From an uncultured Draconibacterium sp. (GTDB lineage Bacteria > Bacteroidota > Bacteroidia > Bacteroidales > Prolixibacteraceae), in the NCBI RefSeq assembly GCF_963676815.1, contig NZ_OY781365.1, positions 3,568,501-3,632,500 on the forward strand: a DNA stretch of 64,000 nt. The letters are read 5' to 3'. Of the stretch, positions 24,319-32,777 are shown in pieces. The first letter of the stretch is position 1. Each line of letters begins with the position of its first letter. The notes under the pieces are model-generated. The model was given only the letters and a program-made list of their open reading frames with translations, was not told the origin of the DNA and did no database searches. Position numbers and translations under genes: made by a program.

Positions 24319-25295
24319 TCGCCGTCGCAATTACATTGAATGTCATCCTTTGACTTTGGGCCACTGAATAGCTTTAGATGTTTTTTATGCATCACCGAGT
24401 TTTCCCAATTCTTGAAAATACGGATGGCAAAAGCATCACTGCTTTCTGCAAAACATTGTTCGCCAAGAGTCTGAACGCGTTTTCTTAAAACCGATCGCCT
24501 GTTATACAGATAGCGCATTAGTTTCTTGCGAGAATCTTTATCTGGGATTACAATGGTTTTGTTTTTAATAGCCTCCTGAAACAAATTCAAATCATGTAGC
24601 TTTCCAAGGGTGCTTCCCAAAACACTTAAATCGCTGATATAGGCGCGAATGGAATTTGGCCAGGCTTTATTCAGCAGCATTAAATGATAGGTGAGGTATT
24701 TTACCTGTTTTCGCCAGGAATGGTAAATTTCATCATCATTCAAAAACTCAGTAGTCTCAAATGCTCCTCTGGCTTGATGGTAAATGTGTTGCAGGCTTTT
24801 TAGAATAAAAGATTCCGGATCGCCTGCAAAATCGAGGTTGTGTATCATTTGCTGCAGGCTCAGTATCATTTGTTTTATGTCCTCGGCATGTCCCGTTTCT
24901 TTAAAATGGTCAAACGCCTTTTTCCGGTTTCGGCGATGTTGGGAAATAATTTTATCAATCGCTTTTGTAACTGCAGGGTTGCGCAATTTTAGTTTTATTT
25001 GCTGGAGGAGTTCAATTTGCGATGTATCGTCGCGTAGCAGGGCCACTTCTTGTGCAAGATCACGGTAATAGCCATTCATCTCGCTATAGCTTTCATCGCC
25101 AATTTCGTGACGCAACAAACGCAGTACTCCCCGTATTTTCTTTATATTGGTGCGAACTTCGTGAATGTAGTAGTGCTGTCGATTGGTGTGAGAAATAAAC
25201 CTGGCAGAATCGGAATGTAGCTTGTCGAAGACACGAAAAATACCCTCTTCAAAATATTCACGTTCTTTTATTTCAAGACTAAAATCTTCGCTCAT
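24315..25295 (-). CDS. CHAD-domain protein
   Basis: A 326-residue helical protein with the CHAD (conserved histidine alpha-helical) domain: the N-terminal HEVRTNIKKIRGVLRLLRHEIG, YRDLAQEVALLRDD, later WRKQVKYLTYHLMLLN and LGSTLGKLHDLNLFQ. CHAD domains have two four-helix bundles with basic surfaces that bind inorganic polyphosphate. No CYTH domain is fused, and no polyphosphate kinase gene is in the neighbourhood. It is a single gene overlapping the 3' end of the DUF1697 gene. Confidence 0.92.
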   Translation of the reverse strand: MSEDFSLEIKEREYFEEGIFRVFDKLHSDSARFISHTNRQHYYIHEVRTNIKKIRGVLRLLRHEIGDESYSEMNGYYRDLAQEVALLRDDTSQIELLQQIKLKLRNPAVTKAIDKIISQHRRNRKKAFDHFKETGHAEDIKQMILSLQQMIHNLDFAGDPESFILKSLQHIYHQARGAFETTEFLNDDEIYHSWRKQVKYLTYHLMLLNKAWPNSIRAYISDLSVLGSTLGKLHDLNLFQEAIKNKTIVIPDKDSRKKLMRYLYNRRSVLRKRVQTLGEQCFAESSDAFAIRIFKNWENSVMHKKHLKLFSGPKSKDDIQCNCDGD

Positions 25296-25378
25296 TCTTT
25301 TCGCTTTGATATGTTGACACTACCATCAGGCTGCATACAGATAAACGAGTTCGGTATAAAAAGGTTAACCGCTGTAAG

Positions 25379-26497
25379 TTATGCTGTTTTCCGGTAACGC
25401 CAAATAGCGAGGCTTAAGAATGTTACGCCTAAAATCGACAGAGAAACGAGTTCCTGTAAAAGGTCGGTAATATTCGAGCCTTTTAACACAACCATGCGCA
25501 TTACCCGCATAAAATAGTATATCGGGTTGAGGCGGTCAATTTGCTGTGCCCAATCGGGCATACTTTCAACCGGGGTGAAAATTCCTCCCATCAGTACAAA
25601 TATCATCATAAAGAAAAAGCTGACGAACATTACTTGCTGCTGGGTGTCGGTAACTGTTGAAATGAACAACCCAAGACCAAGAACGCTGATGAGGTAAACA
25701 CCGGCCATAAAAAACAGCGTGAACAAACTGCCAACTATCGGCAGGTCGAAAACCAGCCAGGCAATCGTTAAACCCAAGGCCAGATCGAAGAGCCCGATAA
25801 CCCAAAACGGAACGAGTTTGCCAATTATAAACTGATATTTTTTGAGCGGTGTTACGTTAAGTTGCTCAATGGTGCCGATTTCTTTCTCACGCACCAGATT
25901 CATCCCCGACATGAACATGCCAATGATTGTTACTAGAATCGCCAAAATACCCGGTGCCATAAACCATTTGTAATCCAGCTCTGGATTGTACCAGTAGTTT
26001 TCAGTTATCTCAACTTTTGTGGGTGGTGTAAATTCAGGAATTCCTTTCCACTCAGCAATAATGTCTTTGTTAAAATCGCTTATGATGTTTGCCGAATAAG
26101 CATAAATCAGCTGTGCTGAGTTGCTTTCGATGGCATTGATCAAAAGTTGTACTTTCGATTCATCGTTGCGGATGAGGTTGCGTTCAAAATCAACCGGAAA
26201 AACAAGAATTGCATCGGCTTCGTCGTTTAATAATTTATCCTCGGCCAGTTTTTCCGATTGCTCCAAATGATGTACATGAAAAAACGGAATTCCATCGAAT
26301 TTGGCAATCAGGTGCCGCGAGTTTTCCGACATATCGTGGTCAACAACTACCAAATCGATACGTTTCATGTCGTAAGTGGCCGCAAATACCAAAATCAACA
26401 TTTGCATGATCGGCACAACAAAAATCATTGGCAGAATGGTCTTGTTCCGAAATATTTGGCGGAATTCTTTTTGCAGGATGTAGAGTATTGTTTTCAT
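25379..26497 (-). CDS. ABC-2 type exporter permease (YbhR/YhhJ-like), second permease
   Basis: An inner-membrane permease of about 372 residues. After an N-terminal helix it has a large extracytoplasmic domain (residues ~45-170) and then five or six helices; the cytoplasmic loop LVREKEIGTIEQLNVTPLKKYQFIIGKL is characteristic of the YbhS/YbhR/YhhJ group. The start is the ATG at 26497. It is the last gene of the TetR-TolC-HlyD-ATPase exporter operon and is separated from the first permease gene by the S23 gene and repeats. Confidence 0.93.
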   Translation of the reverse strand: MKTILYILQKEFRQIFRNKTILPMIFVVPIMQMLILVFAATYDMKRIDLVVVDHDMSENSRHLIAKFDGIPFFHVHHLEQSEKLAEDKLLNDEADAILVFPVDFERNLIRNDESKVQLLINAIESNSAQLIYAYSANIISDFNKDIIAEWKGIPEFTPPTKVEITENYWYNPELDYKWFMAPGILAILVTIIGMFMSGMNLVREKEIGTIEQLNVTPLKKYQFIIGKLVPFWVIGLFDLALGLTIAWLVFDLPIVGSLFTLFFMAGVYLISVLGLGLFISTVTDTQQQVMFVSFFFMMIFVLMGGIFTPVESMPDWAQQIDRLNPIYYFMRVMRMVVLKGSNITDLLQELVSLSILGVTFLSLAIWRYRKTA

Positions 26498-26500
26498 AAT

Positions 26501-26560
26501 GAGTTTCAAGTCACAAGTCGCAAGTTTCAAGAAATCCAAAACGAGCCATGACTTATAACT
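26501..26560. repeat. CAAGT-rich degenerate repeat ending in ACTTATAACT
   Basis: The stretch 26501-26530 consists of short near-repeats (GTTTCAAG, TCACAAGTCG, CAAGTTTCAAG). It ends with ACTTATAACT (26551-26560), a perfect 10-bp match to 26976-26985 on the other side of the S23 gene. Confidence 0.65.
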
Positions 26561-26912
26561 ATCTGTTTATACTTTTTTGTAAACCAGTTATCATTTTTTG
26601 TTCTTCTTGCACTTTGTCAGTGAGGGTGTTAAAATCATTATCGGTGATAAATTCTAGTTCATGGGCAAGAATGATTTGTGTTTCCAATTCAAATGATGAT
26701 CCAAGTGAAATATCCAGAAAACGACTGAATTCTTTATTTGAGCCGCGTCCTGCACCTTCCGCAATATTTGAAGGAATAGAAATCGCCGATCGTCGAATTT
26801 GACTTGTCAGCCCATACAACTCTTCTTGCGGAAAAAGTTTAGTCGTTTTATAAATGTCAACAACCAACTTGATTCCTTTTTGCCAAACTTTTAAATTCTT
26901 AAAATCTTTCAT
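26559..26912 (-). CDS. Four-helix-bundle S23 (23S rRNA intervening-sequence-type) protein
   Basis: A 117-residue helical protein of the S23/IVP family: MKDFKNLKVWQKGIKLVVDIY, ELYGLTSQIRRSAISIPSNIAEGAGR and SRFLDISLGSSFELETQIILAHEL are the recognised family segments. Relatives are found in 23S rRNA intervening sequences and as accessory (Avd) proteins of diversity-generating retroelements, where they bind nucleic acid; in Bacteroidota many stand alone. Here it sits between the two permease genes of an exporter operon, on the same strand, with CAAGT-type repeats and a 10-bp direct repeat on each side, which suggests it was inserted there. There is no reverse transcriptase or variable-repeat target nearby. 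Confidence 0.93.
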   Translation of the reverse strand: MKDFKNLKVWQKGIKLVVDIYKTTKLFPQEELYGLTSQIRRSAISIPSNIAEGAGRGSNKEFSRFLDISLGSSFELETQIILAHELEFITDNDFNTLTDKVQEEQKMITGLQKSINR

Positions 26913-26949
26913 TGTGTATATTTAAATGGTTAATATTCATCTCTATCCA

Positions 26950-26985
26950 CACCTACTTGCAGCTTGTAGCTTGCAACTTATAACT
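26950..26985. repeat. CAAGT/ACTTG-rich repeat on the other side of the S23 gene
   Basis: Contains ACTTGCAGCTTGTAGCTTGCAACTTATAACT, the inverted-sense form of the repeat at 26501-26530, and the second copy of ACTTATAACT (26976-26985), which overlaps the last bases of the first permease gene. Confidence 0.65.
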
Positions 26986-28090
26986 ACTCTAACCTAATTT
27001 TAAACTTCCTCACACTAACCGCAATAAAAAACAGTGTCATGGCAATTAATACTGTTGTTTCTTTCCAGATAAAAAGGATACCGGTTCCTTTAAGCATGAT
27101 GGTTCTTACAATGGTAATAAAATACCGGGCGGGCATTATATGACTGAAATATTGCAGCACCACCGGCATATTTTCGATAGGGAAAATAAAACCTGACAAC
27201 AGGATGGTAGGCAACATCAATCCGATCATTGAAATAAACATGGCTGCCATTTGGTTTTTTGCTGCCGTTGAGATCAAAATTCCCAGGCAAAGTGCCATCA
27301 AAATAAAAAGTATGGTTTCCAGCATGAGTAAAATGAAACTTCCGCTTACCGGCACACCAAATACAAAATGTCCGATCAGTACAATAATAAAGGCATTGGC
27401 AATCGACAATAAAAGGTAAGGGAGTACTTTCCCAACAATTATCTGAACAGGCCGAAGCGGCGAAACAAGCAGGATTTCCATTGTTCCCAGTTCCTTTTCG
27501 CGGGTAATCGAAATGGAAGTCATCATGGCCGAGATAAGCATTAAAATCAGCGCCATAACGCCCGGAACAAACATGTAAGCACTTTTCATTTCTTCGTTAA
27601 AATACATGCGCACTTCAGGAGTAATTTGCATAGGCAGCTGCATTTCCGGATACAGTTTCCGGATGTAGTCGTTTACAATGGCAGTAGTGTATGAAATGGC
27701 CAGCTTTGCAATATTGGGATCGGAGGCATCGGCGATCAACTGCATTTTTGCAACGCCTTCTTTCCCCAGCGTTTGCCCAAAGTTGCTCTCAAAAACAATA
27801 ACCTCCCGTACTCTCCCTTTTCTGAAAATGGCGTCGATATCATCGAGATTATCAAGGTTCTCATCCAGAAGGAAATAGCCCGATGACAGCAGTTTATTAG
27901 TGATCTCTTGTGTGGTTTCGTCTTTCGACTGATCATAAATGGCAATGTGTACATCTTTAATCTCACTTTTAATCACCGTTCCGAATACCAGTAGCTGAAC
28001 CACAGGAATGCCAAAAAGTATCAGCATCGTCCGCGGGTCGCGAAAAATGTGGAAGAATTCCTTTTTTATGAATGATTTTAGTTGTTTCAT
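26984..28090 (-). CDS. ABC-2 type exporter permease (YbhS-like), first permease
   Basis: A 368-residue inner-membrane permease related to the other permease of this operon. It has an N-terminal helix (ILFGIPVVQLLVFGTVI), an extracytoplasmic domain, and five C-terminal helices; the loop ITREKELGTMEILLVSPLRPVQIIVGKVLPY matches the YbhS group. In the YbhFSR system of enterobacteria two such permeases form a heterodimer driven by a double ATPase and linked to the YbhG adaptor and TolC. The same set of parts is present here. An 87-base gap with repeats separates it from the ATPase gene upstream. Confidence 0.94.
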   Translation of the reverse strand: MKQLKSFIKKEFFHIFRDPRTMLILFGIPVVQLLVFGTVIKSEIKDVHIAIYDQSKDETTQEITNKLLSSGYFLLDENLDNLDDIDAIFRKGRVREVIVFESNFGQTLGKEGVAKMQLIADASDPNIAKLAISYTTAIVNDYIRKLYPEMQLPMQITPEVRMYFNEEMKSAYMFVPGVMALILMLISAMMTSISITREKELGTMEILLVSPLRPVQIIVGKVLPYLLLSIANAFIIVLIGHFVFGVPVSGSFILLMLETILFILMALCLGILISTAAKNQMAAMFISMIGLMLPTILLSGFIFPIENMPVVLQYFSHIMPARYFITIVRTIMLKGTGILFIWKETTVLIAMTLFFIAVSVRKFKIRLE

Positions 28091-28097
28091 CTTTTAA

Positions 28098-28172
28098 GTA
28101 TTTAGTTGTGAGAAGCGAGCCGCGAGTTTGTTCTTGTTGAGATTTTTTACTCGAAACTCGTGTCTCGAAACT
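28098..28172. repeat. Degenerate CGAGTTTCGAG-type repeats between ATPase and permease genes
   Basis: The stretch holds several CGAG/ACTCG near-repeats (GAAGCGAGCCGCGAG, ACTCGAAACTCG, TCTCGAAACTC) and partial inverted symmetry. It resembles the CAAGTTTCAAG repeats elsewhere in the window, with C/G swapped at fixed positions. Confidence 0.5.
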
Positions 28173-28177
28173 CATAG

Positions 28178-28897
28178 CTACCGTGCTATCTTTAAAAACA
28201 CTTCGTCCATGTTGGTTGCCTTATATCTTTCTTTCAGTTTCGTCGGTGTGTCGAGTGCTTCAATTCGTCCGGCATTCATTATCGAAACGCGGTCGCAATA
28301 TTCGGCTTCATCCATGTAATGTGTTGTTACAAAAACGGTAATACCGTTGTGGGCTGCTTCATAAATCAAATCCCAGAATTTACGTCGGGTAACCGGGTCA
28401 ACTCCTCCGGTTGGTTCATCGAGGAATACAATTCTCGGATCGTGAAAAATAGCCACCGAAAAAGCCAGCTTTTGTTTCCATCCCAGTGGCAGATCCCCAA
28501 TGAGCTTGTTTTTTACATTCTCCAACTCCAATTTTTTTAGCAATTCCGATTCTTTTTCTTTGCGTTGTTTTCTGCTGATTCCATAAATTCCTGCATATAA
28601 CTTAATGTTCTCCAAAATTGTCAGGTCTTCATACAGCGAAAACTTCTGGCTCATGTAACCGATGTTCTTTTTAATCTTCTCGGTTTCATGGTATATATCA
28701 AAACCTGCAACTTTAACTTCTCCCGATGTAGGAGACGAGAGTCCGCAAAGTATACGTATTGCTGTTGTTTTACCAGCTCCATTGGCTCCCAGAAATCCAA
28801 AAATCTCACCCTTCTTTACTTCAAAAGTAAGGTTGTCATTTGCCGTAAAATGACCGAACTTTTTAGTGAGATTTTTAGCCGTTATAATGTTTTCCAT
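28178..28897 (-). CDS. ABC exporter ATPase, second
   Basis: A 239-residue ATP-binding protein with complete nucleotide-site motifs: Walker A GANGAGKTTA, a Q-loop in GYMSQKFSLYEDLTI, a signature segment where the usual LSGG is replaced by LPLGWKQKLAF, Walker B VFLDEPTGGVD and H-loop VTTHYMDEAEYCD. The signature variant LPLGWKQ is known from the second half of YbhF-type fused ATPases. Together with the ATPase encoded just upstream it probably makes the heterodimeric motor of the exporter, corresponding to the two halves of YbhF. Confidence 0.93.
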   Translation of the reverse strand: MENIITAKNLTKKFGHFTANDNLTFEVKKGEIFGFLGANGAGKTTAIRILCGLSSPTSGEVKVAGFDIYHETEKIKKNIGYMSQKFSLYEDLTILENIKLYAGIYGISRKQRKEKESELLKKLELENVKNKLIGDLPLGWKQKLAFSVAIFHDPRIVFLDEPTGGVDPVTRRKFWDLIYEAAHNGITVFVTTHYMDEAEYCDRVSIMNAGRIEALDTPTKLKERYKATNMDEVFLKIAR

Positions 28898-28903
28898 GTG
28901 TTT

Positions 28904-29815
28904 TTATTTCGAGCTATTTTCCATTAAGCTCATAAATACATCTTCGATACCGGCGGAAATTTCTTCTACCAGTATCTTTTCATGTCCCAGTTGATGCAGG
29001 TAATTATCGAGTTCGTTAGTTTCGACTTCATCATTCAATCCGGTAAAATGGGCGTACTGACCAAAAGCATAAACGGCTTCCGCTTTATCGTAAGCGCGTA
29101 AATCGTTAATTAGTTTGTACATATTTTGAGCTCCCACCTGTTTAATTTTTCGTGGGAATTTTTCAGTGACTCGTTTGGGAGAATCCACATCTAAAATTTG
29201 TCCGTTTTGGATCAGTGCTACGCGGTCGCAAAGATCGGCTTCGTCCATGTATGGTGTCGAAACCAGAATTGTGATTCCTTTTTCTTGCAGGTTTTTCAAC
29301 ATTTCCCAAAACTCTTTTCGCGAGACAGCATCTACACCGGTTGTTGGTTCGTCGAGTACCAATATTTTGGGTTTATGAATTAAAGCACAAGAAAGCGCGA
29401 GCTTTTGTTTCATTCCGCCTGACAGTTTTCCGGCGCGGCGTGTTTTAAAAGGCTCGATCTGGTAATAGATATCGCGAATTAAATCATAATTTTCCTGAAC
29501 CGTTGTGCCAAAAACAGTAGCAAAAAAGTTCAGGTTTTCTTCCACGCTCAAATCCTGATAAAGCGAAAAACGCCCAGGCATGTAGCCTACCATTTTGCGG
29601 ATCTTCTTGTAATTATCCACAACATTAAGGCCGTCCAGTTTTGCTTCGCCTGAATCCGGTAAAAGCAAGGTCATCAGAATTCGGATCAAAGTGGTTTTTC
29701 CTGCTCCGTCAGGACCGATCAAGCCAAATAACTCACCTTTATTTACATGCAGATTGATACCATTAAGAACGGCCGTTTCTTTATAGGATTTTGATATGTT
29801 GTTAATTTCAATCAT
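28904..29815 (-). CDS. ABC exporter ATPase, first
   Basis: About 303 residues from the ATG at 29815 (MIEINNISKSYKETAVLNG); the frame runs 12 codons further into the adaptor gene. Motifs are Walker A GPDGAGKTTL, Q-loop GYMPGRFSLYQDLSVEE (Gln replaced by Pro-Gly context), signature LSGGMKQKLAL, Walker B LVLDEPTTGVD and H-loop VSTPYMDEADLCD, where the usual switch His is Pro-Tyr. A C-terminal extension of ~90 residues follows. It pairs with the downstream ATPase, six bases away, like the first half of YbhF. Confidence 0.93.
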   Translation of the reverse strand: MIEINNISKSYKETAVLNGINLHVNKGELFGLIGPDGAGKTTLIRILMTLLLPDSGEAKLDGLNVVDNYKKIRKMVGYMPGRFSLYQDLSVEENLNFFATVFGTTVQENYDLIRDIYYQIEPFKTRRAGKLSGGMKQKLALSCALIHKPKILVLDEPTTGVDAVSRKEFWEMLKNLQEKGITILVSTPYMDEADLCDRVALIQNGQILDVDSPKRVTEKFPRKIKQVGAQNMYKLINDLRAYDKAEAVYAFGQYAHFTGLNDEVETNELDNYLHQLGHEKILVEEISAGIEDVFMSLMENSSK

Positions 29816-29822
29816 GCTTCTA

Positions 29823-30701
29823 CTACCAGCTAACTTCCCCCGGCATTCCAATTTTCAAAGTACCATCATTCTTTACCGTTACTTTAACAGCATAAACCAA
29901 TTTCACACGTTCTTCTTTGGTTTGGATGATCTTAGGCGTAAACTCCGCTTCCGACGAGATCCATGTAATAGTACCTGAAAAATGCTGGTTTTCGGTAGCA
30001 TTCTGATCGACCATAACATCAATCTGCTTACCCAGTTTTACATGTGGAAGGTGGGCACCGCTTACATACACTTTAAGTTCCAGTTCGCTGATATCGGCAA
30101 TTTTAAAAAGCGCTTTTCCTGCAGTGGTCAATTCACCTTGTTCGGCATAAGTTTCAAGTATGGTTCCCGAAACCGGAGATTTTACACTGCAACGATTTAA
30201 CTGGTCTGCTACCGAAGTTTTTTGTGCTTCCAAAACTTCCTGTTCTTTGCTAATGAGTGTAAACTGTGTTTTGGTATTGGCAATCTGTTTGTCGATTACA
30301 CTGATCTGCCCCTGAATATCGTCCAGCTGTTTTTGAGTGGCAGCTCCGTCTTTCAACATTTTTTGAATACGCTCTTCGTTAATTTCAAGGTTTGCTTTTT
30401 GCTCTTCGAATACTGCAATCTGCGACTGAATCGACTGACGTTTGGCTATCACCGCAGTTTGTTGCGCATCAAGTTGTAACAGTTGTAAGTGCAGTTGAAC
30501 AGTATCGATTAAGGCTGCAGAAAAGCCCGCTTCAATTTTATCTCCTTTGTCAACTTTCAATTCTAGTATCTTTCCCGGAGTTTCAGCCGAAACAATCACT
30601 GTTTCAGCTTCGAAATTTCCATAAGCGTCAGCCGTGTCATTATCCGATTGGCAGGCTATAAAAAGTAAAGGCAAAGAAATAATGTAAAGTATCTTTTTCA
30701 T
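29823..30701 (-). CDS. HlyD-family periplasmic adaptor, lipoprotein (YbhG-like)
   Basis: A 292-residue membrane-fusion protein. It starts with a lipoprotein signal (MKKILYIISLPLLFIACQS, lipobox FIAC), so it should be anchored to a membrane by lipid. Then come a short barrel-sandwich half (KILELKVDKGDKIEAGFSAALID), a long coiled-coil hairpin of ~110 residues rich in Gln/Glu/Lys, the second half (RCSVKSPVSGTILETYAEQGELTTAGKALFKIADIS) and a beta-barrel domain. It links the ABC permeases to the TolC-type protein encoded just upstream. Confidence 0.94.
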   Translation of the reverse strand: MKKILYIISLPLLFIACQSDNDTADAYGNFEAETVIVSAETPGKILELKVDKGDKIEAGFSAALIDTVQLHLQLLQLDAQQTAVIAKRQSIQSQIAVFEEQKANLEINEERIQKMLKDGAATQKQLDDIQGQISVIDKQIANTKTQFTLISKEQEVLEAQKTSVADQLNRCSVKSPVSGTILETYAEQGELTTAGKALFKIADISELELKVYVSGAHLPHVKLGKQIDVMVDQNATENQHFSGTITWISSEAEFTPKIIQTKEERVKLVYAVKVTVKNDGTLKIGMPGEVSW

Positions 30702-30726
30702 GATATGGATGTTTTTCTTGTATATT

Positions 30727-32004
30727 TTAGTTTTGTGTTAAAGTGCCCGGTAAGGTTTTTCCTTTGATCAGGGTGTATTTTTCGCGGGCTTCGTTGAGCT
30801 GAATTTTGTGCAGTTCTTGTTTTAGTTTTGCTATGGTTTCAGCTTGCAATTCCTGAACATAGTCGGAGGTCGTAATTGTTTCGTTCTCCAGTTTTGAGGC
30901 GGCTGCTTTGGTAATCCCGGCACGAAGTTCAACCAGGTTTTCATCGTTGGTAATCAATTGTTCCAGTTTTCCTATCTGCTCTTTTTGTTGGATAAGTAAA
31001 AGGTTAATGTTTTGTATAAAAGTGGCTTCCTGGCTTTGAAGCATTTCTTGTTGTATTTGCAAAACTTCTTGTTGTCGCGACGTTTGTTTCCAGTCGAAAG
31101 CATTCCACGAAACGCCCACACCAAAAAGGTAGTAACCTTTAAATTCGTCGAGTAGCATGTTTAATCCCGGCTTTCCATAACCCAGTTGGCCAAAACCAAA
31201 AAGCTTTGGATTTCTTGTTTTCGAAAGCAGATCGCTCTGAACTGCCAGCTGTTGACGCTGAACGCCCAGTAAATCTAATTCGGGGCGGAGGAGTTCTGAA
31301 TTGAATGAAAAGTTTGTTTGATAGGTAAATGCTCCGTTTTCAGCAAACTGCTTGCCGGTTAACAATTCCAGCATTTGGCGCGATGCATTTTTTGCCGCGT
31401 CCAGTTCAACAATATTTTGATCGAGGTTGATTCGCTCCGCCTTCAGTACCATTGCTGCTGAAGGTTCGGTTACTCCGTTGCGAATCCCTGATTCTACGCG
31501 GTCAAGTTGTTCATCAATGGTTTTTATCTGTGCAAGAATCACTTCTTTTTGCTGATCGACTACCAAAGTTGTAAAAAAGGCCTGCGCAACTTGCTCGTTC
31601 AGTTTATAAAGTTCAACTTCAAGTTGACTGAGGTTGCTATTTAAAATAGCGTTTTCAAGACTTTTATTGGCTTTGGTTAAGCCTCCGTCCCAAATGGTTT
31701 GTTGCAACTCGGCATAAGTATTATAACGATCTTTCGAAACCGTTGGTATTGTAATTCCCGGCATCGAAACCGGAACTTCTGTTACTGCCGACTGATAGGT
31801 GATCTGACCGTTTAATGTTACCTGTGGCAAATAATTGGTTTCGTGATTTTGCGTGGAAAGCGAATTGATCTCCTTCCACAATTCCGACTGTTTCAGGTTG
31901 GGGTAATTTTGCCGTGCCCACACATAACAACTGTCAAGTTGAATGTTGTTTTGGGCAACTGCCAACTGAAACGGAAATAGCAATAGAATCAGAATTTTTC
32001 TCAT
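30727..32004 (-). CDS. TolC-family outer membrane efflux protein
   Basis: A 425-residue protein with a signal peptide (MRKILILLLFPFQLAVA) and two outer-membrane-efflux repeats with long helices (LDSCYVWARQNYPNLKQSELWKEIN; AQAFFTTLVVDQQKEVILAQIKTIDEQLDRVESG; ITTSDYVQELQAETIAKLKQELHKIQLNEAREKYTLIKG). It forms the outer-membrane channel of the exporter. Its start overlaps the TetR stop by four bases (ATGA), so the regulator and channel are translationally coupled. Confidence 0.93.
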   Translation of the reverse strand: MRKILILLLFPFQLAVAQNNIQLDSCYVWARQNYPNLKQSELWKEINSLSTQNHETNYLPQVTLNGQITYQSAVTEVPVSMPGITIPTVSKDRYNTYAELQQTIWDGGLTKANKSLENAILNSNLSQLEVELYKLNEQVAQAFFTTLVVDQQKEVILAQIKTIDEQLDRVESGIRNGVTEPSAAMVLKAERINLDQNIVELDAAKNASRQMLELLTGKQFAENGAFTYQTNFSFNSELLRPELDLLGVQRQQLAVQSDLLSKTRNPKLFGFGQLGYGKPGLNMLLDEFKGYYLFGVGVSWNAFDWKQTSRQQEVLQIQQEMLQSQEATFIQNINLLLIQQKEQIGKLEQLITNDENLVELRAGITKAAASKLENETITTSDYVQELQAETIAKLKQELHKIQLNEAREKYTLIKGKTLPGTLTQN

Positions 32005-32615
32005 TTTATTAGGATTGAGTTAAGGACAAACTCCTTTACAGTTACTTTTCTTCTTTCAATAAATTCCATGTAGCTTTTTTGATCATCGTCAAAAAATAAC
32101 AATGACAGTAGTGGTTTTGAGGCAACCGGAAATATGTTTAAACTGAGTATGTTGATTAAAAGGTCGCGCGGATCCATGTTTCGGATAGTTCCCTTTTCCA
32201 TTTCAATTTGGAACATCTCAACAACTTTTTGGGGTTGTAGCCCACTACTTTTAATCAATTCCGCCAGGAACTCCGGATCTTGATTTATTTCTTTTAATAC
32301 AAAGGTTGGCAGGAAAGGATTTTTCATCAAAACATCAATGTAATTTTCAATAAACGCTTCCAGTTTTTCTTCAATCGGTTGATCCGCCTCAACCATGCGC
32401 ATTACATTGGGAATAATTTTGCAAAAAATGCTTTCGAATGTTGCGTTAAACAACTGTCTTTTCGAACGGAAATAATAGTGAAGCAACGCTTTGTTTATCC
32501 CGGCTTCGTCTGCAATTTCCTGCATACGTGCTCCATCCATTCCTTGCCGCACAAAAACATTCTGTGCAGCACTAAGTATCTTTTCCTCAGTATTATCCTT
32601 TTTTATGTTTGTCAT
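32001..32615 (-). CDS. TetR-family regulator of the exporter operon
   Basis: A 204-residue TetR/AcrR protein. The N-terminal DNA-binding domain reads ILSAAQNVFVRQGMDGARMQEIADEAGINKALLHYYFRSKRQLFNATFESI, with the classic helix-turn-helix and KxxLYYHF-like KALLHYYF segment. The C-terminal ligand domain is not assignable to a substrate. It is the first gene of the exporter operon. Two 16-base palindromes of the TTAACCAAWTGGTYAA type lie in the upstream promoter region and are its probable operators, suggesting autorepression. Confidence 0.94.
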   Translation of the reverse strand: MTNIKKDNTEEKILSAAQNVFVRQGMDGARMQEIADEAGINKALLHYYFRSKRQLFNATFESIFCKIIPNVMRMVEADQPIEEKLEAFIENYIDVLMKNPFLPTFVLKEINQDPEFLAELIKSSGLQPQKVVEMFQIEMEKGTIRNMDPRDLLINILSLNIFPVASKPLLSLLFFDDDQKSYMEFIERRKVTVKEFVLNSILIK

Positions 32616-32637
32616 GAATTTTAATTAATCAAATGGT

Positions 32638-32746
32638 TTAACCAATTGGTCAAAAGTAGGGGTTTCAGTTCAATCATCCAAGAAATTAATCAAATAGTTT
32701 AACCAAATGGTTAACTTTTGTTCTTTTCAATATTGTTTTATCTTTA
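32638..32746. promoter_or_regulatory. Divergent control region with two TetR-type operators
   Basis: Two related palindromes are seen: TTAACCAATTGGTCAA (32638-32653) and TTAACCAAATGGTTAA (32699-32714), each preceded by TCAAATRG, 61 bases apart. For the tetR operon (minus strand) a promoter fits: TTG at 32679-32681 (as CAA), 20-base spacer, TACTTTTG at 32651-32658, so site 1 covers the -7 element and start. For the DUF1080 gene (plus strand) TTTG at 32717-32720, 18-base spacer and TATCTTTA at 32739-32746 fit, with site 2 abutting the -33 element. Confidence 0.7.
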
Positions 32747-32777
32747 CTTTATAACTAAATCAATTAAAACTTCAGTG

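Noticed and set aside
26559..26912. Diversity-generating retroelement, on the basis of the S23/Avd-like protein
   Set aside because: No reverse transcriptase, template repeat or variable repeat is found near it.
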